From assembly GCF_014205335.1 (NCBI RefSeq), contig NZ_JACHNH010000001.1, positions 620,001 through 684,000 on the forward strand: a stretch of DNA of 64,000 nucleotides, given 5' to 3'. The notes below the pieces were generated by a model. It was not told the origin of the DNA. It did no database searches and worked only from the letters and a program-made list of their open reading frames with translations. Of the stretch, positions 58,654-64,000 are shown one piece after another. Source of the DNA: Amorphoplanes digitatis (GTDB lineage: Bacteria > Actinomycetota > Actinomycetes > Mycobacteriales > Micromonosporaceae). The position numbers were made by a program, and so were the translations under genes. The first letter of the stretch is position 1. Each line of letters opens with the position of its first letter.

Positions 58654-60252
58654 ATGGTTATTCCTATGAGTGAGCACGAGACCAACCCGCAGCGGCCCTC
58701 CGAGGAGCAGTCGCACCGGCCAGTGGACGCCTCCCCCGAGAACAACCCGGAGCGGGGACAGTCCGACGTCACGGCCCAGCAGCCGGCGGTGATCCAGCCG
58801 GCCGCGCCGCAGTCCGCGATCCCGCTGTCCGGCGCGCCGCAGTCCGCCATCCCGCAGTCCGGGATCCCGCAGTCCGCGGCGCCGCAGTCCGGCGCGCCGC
58901 AGCAGCCCGGCGGCTGGCCCGGTTCGCCCTGGCAGCACACCGGCCAGCACCCGGCACCGCAGTTCCCGCACGGCGGGCAGCCCTACCAGGCCGCCGGGCC
59001 GCAGCAGCCCTACGCGGGCGCCTACCCCGGCCGGCCGCAGTACCCGTCGCAGGGCCCGGCCGGCCTGCCCGGCACCTGGGTGCCCGGCGGAGAGGTGCCG
59101 CCGCAGTCCGAGGTCCCGTCCTGGGCGCAGGCGGTCGGCACCGAGACCCGCCAGCCCGCGCGGACCGGCGGGGGCCGCAAGGTCGTCCTGGCCGGCGCGG
59201 CCGCGATCCTGATCGCCCTTGCCGCCGGCGGCGTCGGCGCGGCCACCGCGCTCGCGTTCTCCGACGACGCCCCCGGCTCGGTGCAGACCAGCAACTCCTC
59301 GGTCACCCGCGTAGTCGACCACTCGTCGATGGCCGCGATCGTGGCGGCCGTCAAGGACAGTGTGGTTTCGATCACCACCGGCACCGGCGAGGGCTCCGGC
59401 GTCGTGCTCACCGCGGACGGCTACATCGTCACCAACAACCACGTGGTCGCGACCGCGCAGGGCGACACCGTGACCGTGATCTTCGCGGACGGCAAGAAGG
59501 CCGACGCGAAGATCGTCGGCACCGACCCGCGTACGGATCTCGCGGTGATCAAGGCGGAAGGCGTCTCGGGTCTCACGGCGGCGAAGTTCGGTTCCAGCGC
59601 CAACATGCAGGTCGGCGACACCGTTCTCGCGCTGGGCAGCCCGCTCGGCCTGGAGGGCTCGGTGACCGAGGGCATCGTCAGCGCCAAGGACCGCACCATC
59701 CGGGCCGGCAGCGACGGTCAGCAGGCACCGCAGAACCCGTTCGGCGAGGAGCAGCCGCAGCAGCAGAGCTCTGGCGCGACCTCGATGTCCGGCCTGTTGC
59801 AGACCGACGCGCCGATCAACCCGGGTAACTCCGGTGGCGCGCTGGTCAACACCAACGGCGAGGTCATCGGCATCAACTCCGCGATCGCCACCTCGGGCTC
59901 GGGCTCGGGCAACATCGGCCTCGGCTTCGCCATCCCGAGCGACAAGGCCCGGGCCGTCGCCGAGGCGCTGATGAAGGGCGAGAAGGTCAGCCACCCGGCG
60001 CTCGGCGTGAGCGTCACGGAGGCCGAGGGCGGCGGCGCACTCGTCAAGGAGGTCAGCCCGGACAGCGGTGCGGCCAAGGCCGGCATCGAGCAGGGTGACG
60101 TGATCCACTCCGTGAACGGCAAGGCCGTCAACGACTCCGACGACCTGGTCGGGATCATCCAGGGCGCCAAGGTCGGCGACAAGGTGACGATCGACTTCAC
60201 CCGCAACGGCCAGCGCCAGACCGTGAACGCCGTGCTGGCCGAATCGGCCTGA
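58654..60252 (+). CDS. HtrA/DegP-family serine protease with PDZ domain (PepD-like)
   Basis: A 532-residue membrane-anchored envelope protease. The long cytoplasmic N-terminus (1-165) is Gln/Pro-rich, with pentapeptide repeats such as PQSGAPQSAIPQSGI at about 50-85. One transmembrane helix (VVLAGAAAILIALAAGGVGA) follows at about 175-200. The trypsin-like domain has His263 (TNNHVV), Asp295 (DPRTDLAVI) and Ser393 (NPGNSGGAL). The PDZ domain is at about 440-525. ATG 58654 or 58666 may be the start. It follows a kinase as PepD follows MprB, suggesting stress control. Confidence 0.94.
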   Translation: MVIPMSEHETNPQRPSEEQSHRPVDASPENNPERGQSDVTAQQPAVIQPAAPQSAIPLSGAPQSAIPQSGIPQSAAPQSGAPQQPGGWPGSPWQHTGQHPAPQFPHGGQPYQAAGPQQPYAGAYPGRPQYPSQGPAGLPGTWVPGGEVPPQSEVPSWAQAVGTETRQPARTGGGRKVVLAGAAAILIALAAGGVGAATALAFSDDAPGSVQTSNSSVTRVVDHSSMAAIVAAVKDSVVSITTGTGEGSGVVLTADGYIVTNNHVVATAQGDTVTVIFADGKKADAKIVGTDPRTDLAVIKAEGVSGLTAAKFGSSANMQVGDTVLALGSPLGLEGSVTEGIVSAKDRTIRAGSDGQQAPQNPFGEEQPQQQSSGATSMSGLLQTDAPINPGNSGGALVNTNGEVIGINSAIATSGSGSGNIGLGFAIPSDKARAVAEALMKGEKVSHPALGVSVTEAEGGGALVKEVSPDSGAAKAGIEQGDVIHSVNGKAVNDSDDLVGIIQGAKVGDKVTIDFTRNGQRQTVNAVLAESA

Positions 60253-60264
60253 CACCACGCATCC

Positions 60265-60292
60265 GGTGCCGCCCGGGCCATCGGGCGGCACC
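60265..60292 (+). terminator. first terminator hairpin after the HtrA gene
   Basis: GGTGCCGCCCG and its exact complement form an 11-base stem around a 6-base loop, 12 bases after the stop codon. Confidence 0.85.
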
Positions 60293-60302
60293 ACTTCCCA
60301 CA

Positions 60303-60349
60303 GCGGTGGGTGGTCGCGACCAAGGGGGTTGGTCGTGGCCACCCACCGC
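60303..60349 (+). terminator. second, longer hairpin after the HtrA gene
   Basis: GCGGTGGGTGGTCGCGACCAA pairs with the downstream arm with two mismatches, giving about 21 pairs around a short G-rich loop. A T-rich run (CTTATTTGTCC) follows within ten bases. It stands 10 bases beyond the first hairpin. Confidence 0.75.
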
Positions 60350-60465
60350 ACCCTTATTTGTCCACTTTGAGTGATTTCAGATATCGAAAGGCTTATCGGG
60401 GGGTCGCTATCCCCGGGCTGACCGCCTAGTCTCCATTCGCCAAAGCGATTGGAAGGTCGACCCCG

Positions 60466-63400
60466 GTGACCTACGTCGAGACCCGAATGAGCGTCTGGGA
60501 AGCCCTGGCGGGACGCGCGCCGGGCGAGCCGCTCGGCCCCGCCGATCCTGGCCTCTGGGGCGCTGTAGTCGACCGGCTCAACCCCGCCCGTGCCCGGCCG
60601 GTGCTGCGCGCCGGCATCGAGGCCGTCGAGCTCATGAGCGTGCGTGGCTCCGCGTACGTGATGCTGCGCTCGCCCGACGACGGCGGCCGCGCCTGCTATC
60701 TGCGGCTGACGCCGGAGGAGTGGCAGCTCGCGCTGATGATGGACGGCACGCACACGGTCGCCCGGCTGGTCGCCGAGTTCGCCCGGCTCGCCGGCCGGCT
60801 CGCGCCCGACCAGGTCCGGCGGGTCGTCGCCGACCTGGCCGGCAACCGGATGCTCGACGAGCTGCCGGTCGACGCGTTCCGCCCGCTCCAGGAGCTCGAG
60901 CGCCGGCCGTTGCCCAAGCGCCTGGGCAGCGGCGTGCTTGCGGCGGCGCGCGGCCGCCGCATGCTGGTCTTCGACATCGACGGCGTGGTCTCCGCGCTCT
61001 ACCGCTTCGGCGGCCGGTTCCTGTTCACCAAGGCCGCGGCGATCGTCATGTCCGTCTTCGCGGTCGCCGGGATGGGCCTCTTCCTCGCCACCTGGTGGCG
61101 GGGCAGCCAGGCGATCTTCCTGGCCAACGGCTCCTATCTGCTCGGTGCGATCGTTCTGCTGCTGCTCAACCTGCTGGCCCTGGCGAGCCACGAGCTGGGA
61201 CACGCGCTGGCCACGAAACACGCCGGGCGGGAGGTGCCCGCGGCCGGCGTGCTGGTCTTCTTCGGAATTCCGTCCGTCTTCGTCGACACCACCGACGTGT
61301 GGATGGCCGGGCGCCGCGCCCGGATACTCGTCACCGCCGCCGGGCCGTTCACGGGCCTGGTGCTGGCCGGATCGATACAGCTCGTCGGGCTCGCGGTGCC
61401 GGCGCTCGGCCCGCTCGCCTTCAAGCTGGCCTTCGCCTGGTACGTCAACGCCCTGTTCAACCTGAACCCGCTGCTGGCGCTCGACGGCTACTACCTGCTG
61501 ATGGACTGGCTGGAGATCCCGAACCTGCGCGGCCGGGGCCTGGCCTGGGTGACCAGCCGCCTGCGGGGACGCCCGCCGTCGTGGTCCGGGCTCGACCGGG
61601 AGGGCCGCATCGTCGCCCTCTACGGCGTGCTGGCGGTGCTCTGGCTCGCGGTGGCCGTGAACCTGGTGTACCGGATCTGGGCCGACCGGGTGGCCGGGCT
61701 CGCCACCGGACTCTGGCACAGCGGCCTGGCCGGACAGGCGCTGCTGGTGCTGATCGTGCTCGGGCTCTGCGCACCGCTGATCTACATCGCCGCCGGGCGG
61801 GTCGCGCGCTGGTGGCGCTCGGCCCGGGCGCGCGCCTCCGAGAAGCAGCGTGAGGCCGACGCGCCGCGCCGGATGGCCGCGCTGCGCGCCTCCGACCTCG
61901 GCGGCCTGCCCGAGCACGCGCTGGCCGGGCTCGCCGCCCGGGCGCGCTGGCTGCGACCGCGCTCCGGCACCCAGCTCATCCTGGCCGGCGCCGCCCAACA
62001 GGCGGTGTACGTCGTGGTGGACGGCGCGATGCAGGCCCGCAAGCCGGGCGATCCGGGCGGCGTCATCCGCCACCACGTCGGCGCCGGCGGCGTGGTCGGG
62101 CTGGCCAACGCGCTCACCGGCCGCTCGACCTCGCTGGACTGGCACACGGCCGGTACGACGCTGCTCGCCGTGCCGGCGGCCACGGTCGCGACCGTTGTCG
62201 GCCCGCTGCCGGGCCCGCCGCCGGCCGACCGGGCCGAGGCGGAGGCGCTCTTCACCGACACACCCGCGCTGTCCGGGCTGGCCGGCGACGAGCGGCTCGC
62301 GCTGATCGCCTCCGCGCACCCGGTCGACCTCGAGCCCGGCGCGCCGGTCGTACTGCCCGGGCCGACGCACGCCGTCGTGGTCGAGTCCGGCGTCATCGCG
62401 ATGCCCGACGGGGTCGAACTGCGCCGCGGCACGCTCGTCGGCCCGGTCGGCGACGGCAGCCCCGGCACGGTCGCGCAGGCCCGCACGCCCGTACGGCTGT
62501 GGGTCATCCCCGACGCCTCCGACCTGCCGCCGCTGGTCGGCTCGTCGGTGCACCCGGCCGGCGGGCCGGCGGAGAGCGGGCCGGCCGCGTCCGGTGTGCA
62601 CTCGCCCGGCGTCTATCCGCCCCTCGCCGCGCCGCCCGGTCCGCCGGACGGCTATGAGAACCCCGACGTCGACCGCCGCTTCGAGCGCCGGATGTGGTGG
62701 CTGGTCCTGCTGCTGCTCCTGTTCGCGATGCTGCTCACGGCCATGAACTTCGTGCCCGGGCCCGCGTGGGCCGAGATGCCGACCGACCGGGCGCTGCTCA
62801 CCTCGGACCGCGGCACGGTCACCGCGACCATCGACGGCCGGACCGAGACCATCAGCGAGGGCGAGCGTCGCTACGTCGACGAGGGCGCCCGCATCACGGT
62901 CCCGGCGAAGGCGACCGGGCGGCTGACCTTCCAGGGCGGCTCGGCCACCCTGTTCTGTGCCGGCTCCAGCGCCCGGGTCGGCCGGCTGTACACCGACGCC
63001 GGACGCCGGCGGGTGCCGCACGGCAGCCTCACCCTCGACGCCGGCCGGCTGCTCGCCGACACCGCCAGCACGAGCGGCGCCTACCAGCCGCTGGAGATGG
63101 CCGTGTCCCGCCCGTCCGGCCTGGTCACCAACGACGGCTCCGCCTGGTACGCGGTCGAGCCCGTCGGCCTGAGCGTCGCCACCGGGCGGGTCTACGTCGA
63201 CGGCACACCGAGCCTGGCCAGCGGCACCGACCTGAGCTGTGGCGACGGCGTCAAGGTGGAGCCGCCGGCCGGCTCGCCCAGCCCCTCGCCGAGCGACGAG
63301 CCGCTGCCGTCGGACCTGCCGACCGACGACGTGTCGCCGACCTCGGCTCCGCCGACCGAGGCGACCGAGGTCCCGGTGCCGACGATCGACCCGGTGGACC

Positions 63401-63606
63401 CGACGACGGAGGACCCGGACCCGACGACGACGCCACCGACCACCCGGGCGACGACGCCGCCGCCGACCACGCCGCGGACCACGCCGCCGCCGACCACGCC
63501 GCGGACCACGCCGCCGTCGAGCCCGTCGAGCCCGCCGCCGTCGTCGTCGCCACCGAGCTCGCCGCCGCCCTCGTCGAGCTCCCCGCCGCCACCAGTGATT
63601 GGATGA
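60466..63606 (+). CDS. multidomain membrane M50-type metalloprotease with PqqD-like, cNMP-binding-like and FecR-like regions
   Basis: The 1046-residue protein starts at GTG 60466 after GGAAGG. Residues about 55-130 resemble a PqqD-type winged helix (YLRLTPEEWQLALMMDGTHT). Several helices follow, with the zinc motif HELGH (242-246) and NLNPLLALDGYYLL (331-344), as in site-2 (M50) and YydH-type peptide metalloproteases. Residues about 480-600 resemble a cyclic-nucleotide-binding barrel. A transmembrane helix (744-765) leads to an outside FecR-like domain (about 777-925) and a Pro/Thr/Ser tail. It is the first gene after the stacked terminators and reads toward a Cys-rich gene and a RiPP-like gene. 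The substrate is unknown. Confidence 0.85.
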   Translation: MTYVETRMSVWEALAGRAPGEPLGPADPGLWGAVVDRLNPARARPVLRAGIEAVELMSVRGSAYVMLRSPDDGGRACYLRLTPEEWQLALMMDGTHTVARLVAEFARLAGRLAPDQVRRVVADLAGNRMLDELPVDAFRPLQELERRPLPKRLGSGVLAAARGRRMLVFDIDGVVSALYRFGGRFLFTKAAAIVMSVFAVAGMGLFLATWWRGSQAIFLANGSYLLGAIVLLLLNLLALASHELGHALATKHAGREVPAAGVLVFFGIPSVFVDTTDVWMAGRRARILVTAAGPFTGLVLAGSIQLVGLAVPALGPLAFKLAFAWYVNALFNLNPLLALDGYYLLMDWLEIPNLRGRGLAWVTSRLRGRPPSWSGLDREGRIVALYGVLAVLWLAVAVNLVYRIWADRVAGLATGLWHSGLAGQALLVLIVLGLCAPLIYIAAGRVARWWRSARARASEKQREADAPRRMAALRASDLGGLPEHALAGLAARARWLRPRSGTQLILAGAAQQAVYVVVDGAMQARKPGDPGGVIRHHVGAGGVVGLANALTGRSTSLDWHTAGTTLLAVPAATVATVVGPLPGPPPADRAEAEALFTDTPALSGLAGDERLALIASAHPVDLEPGAPVVLPGPTHAVVVESGVIAMPDGVELRRGTLVGPVGDGSPGTVAQARTPVRLWVIPDASDLPPLVGSSVHPAGGPAESGPAASGVHSPGVYPPLAAPPGPPDGYENPDVDRRFERRMWWLVLLLLLFAMLLTAMNFVPGPAWAEMPTDRALLTSDRGTVTATIDGRTETISEGERRYVDEGARITVPAKATGRLTFQGGSATLFCAGSSARVGRLYTDAGRRRVPHGSLTLDAGRLLADTASTSGAYQPLEMAVSRPSGLVTNDGSAWYAVEPVGLSVATGRVYVDGTPSLASGTDLSCGDGVKVEPPAGSPSPSPSDEPLPSDLPTDDVSPTSAPPTEATEVPVPTIDPVDPTTEDPDPTTTPPTTRATTPPPTTPRTTPPPTTPRTTPPSSPSSPPPSSSPPSSPPPSSSSPPPPVIG

Positions 63607-63610
63607 ATGA

Positions 63611-63826
63611 GTGCTCTGCTGGTTCTGTGCCAAGGCCGCCCGAGGGTCGTGCCGGTTCTGTGGGCGAGGGGTCTGTGAAGACCACGCCCGCTTCGGGCCG
63701 TACCTCCTTCAGGTGAGTCGTTCGGCGTCGCGTGGCCGGGCCGAGGCGCTGGTGGTCGAGGACGCGGTCCAGTGCGGCACCTGTCGGCCCAGGCCACAGC
63801 CGGTGGCCATGCCTGAGCTGGACTGA
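63611..63826 (+). CDS. small Cys-rich zinc-binding protein
   Basis: A 71-residue protein starts at GTG 63611, four bases after the metalloprotease stop. CWFCAKAARGSCRFCGRGVC followed by EDH resembles a B-box/treble-clef zinc finger. A further Cys pair (QCGTC) is near the C-terminus. There is no signal peptide. Its position suggests co-transcription with the metalloprotease. The family is not firmly recognised and its role is unknown. Confidence 0.7.
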   Translation: MLCWFCAKAARGSCRFCGRGVCEDHARFGPYLLQVSRSASRGRAEALVVEDAVQCGTCRPRPQPVAMPELD

Positions 63827-63875
63827 CCACCCGCCCTATGGCGGGCACTGGACGCGGGCTCCTAACGTGGTTGGC

Positions 63876-64000
63876 ATGAGTGATTTCGACGCGGTGCTGG
63901 AGCGGCTGCTCACCGACCCGTCGTTCCAGGCGCACCTCGCCGCCGACGCGACCGGTGCCCTGGCCGGCTACAAGCTGGAGGCGGGCGAGGCCGAGCTGCT
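63876..64000 (+). CDS. N-terminal fragment resembling Os1348/NHLP-type RiPP precursors
   Basis: The first 41 codons of a gene cut by the window edge. The text MSDFDAVLERLLTDPSFQAH, then LAADATGALAGYKLEAGEAE, resembles the leader region of Os1348/Franean1-type members of the NHLP/Nif11-like clan. These have the pattern DPxFxxxLxxDPxxALAGYxL. ATG 63876 follows a 49-base gap from the Cys-rich gene. With the C-terminus missing, it could be a precursor peptide or the leader-like N-domain of a longer protein. Confidence 0.55.
   Translation, partial: MSDFDAVLERLLTDPSFQAHLAADATGALAGYKLEAGEAEL

Noticed and set aside
58633..63633. A 1666-codon open frame on the minus strand opposite the HtrA and M50 genes
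   Set aside because: It is a shadow of two well-supported plus-strand genes in GC-rich DNA. Its translation is Arg/Gly/Asp-rich with no domain motif.

Overview
The window is GC-rich DNA, densely coded on both strands, from an actinobacterium. The best fit is the family Micromonosporaceae (Actinoplanes-like). This rests on gene content: two WhiB regulators, a SigR/RsrA-type sigma/anti-sigma pair, nickel superoxide dismutase with its SodX protease, an OdhA/Kgd-type 2-oxoglutarate dehydrogenase, DUF5709 and DUF6104 proteins, a 24-residue bL37, and frequent GTG starts. No rRNA, tRNA, insertion sequence, phage or CRISPR array was seen.

Layout. 1-6.2 kb: a cut-off gene, a spermidine-synthase-like protein, an orphan KR-DH polyketide/PUFA-synthase-like protein, a hypothetical protein and malQ. 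6.2-12.7 kb: a secreted polysaccharide block with a GH46 chitosanase, a class A PBP, a GH16 glucanase and a GH16-like protein lacking both catalytic glutamates. 12.8-16 kb: a NarL-type two-component pair, DUF5709 and an STAS/kinase regulator. 16-38 kb: a core block (hisN, rsgA, aroA, SRAP, whiB, sigR-rsrA, bL37, biotinyl protein, pdtaS, whiB1, a DAGK-like protein) whose order recalls Mycobacterium tuberculosis Rv3217-Rv3228. A sulfur-assimilation operon (leader peptide, sirA, zinc ribbon, cysH, chelatase) and a decayed repeat array lie between pdtaS and whiB1. 38-48 kb: sodN/sodX, malic enzyme, an oxidoreductase, a lipoprotein hydrolase, ackA-pta and an ATPase. 48-56 kb: kgd, an ABC transporter and an OlsB/OlsA-like acyltransferase pair. 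56-64 kb: a response regulator, kinase and HtrA protease laid out like MprAB-PepD. These are followed by a 1046-residue membrane metalloprotease with PqqD-like, M50, cyclic-nucleotide-binding-like and FecR-like parts, a small Cys-rich protein, and the start of a gene resembling RiPP precursors of the Os1348/NHLP type.

How the genes work together. Envelope and redox stress dominate: SigR/RsrA, WhiB proteins, NiSOD and the kinase-HtrA group. The sulfur operon is tightly coupled by overlapping stop/start codons and appears to be controlled by a cysteine leader peptide with two competing hairpins. sigR has an autoregulatory-looking promoter placed so that its transcript could start almost at an upstream in-frame ATG, as for the long SigR isoform of Streptomyces. 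The least explained parts are the M50/FecR/Cys-rich/NHLP-like set at the right edge, the repeat array after the chelatase gene, the GH16 pseudoenzyme and the orphan KR-DH protein.
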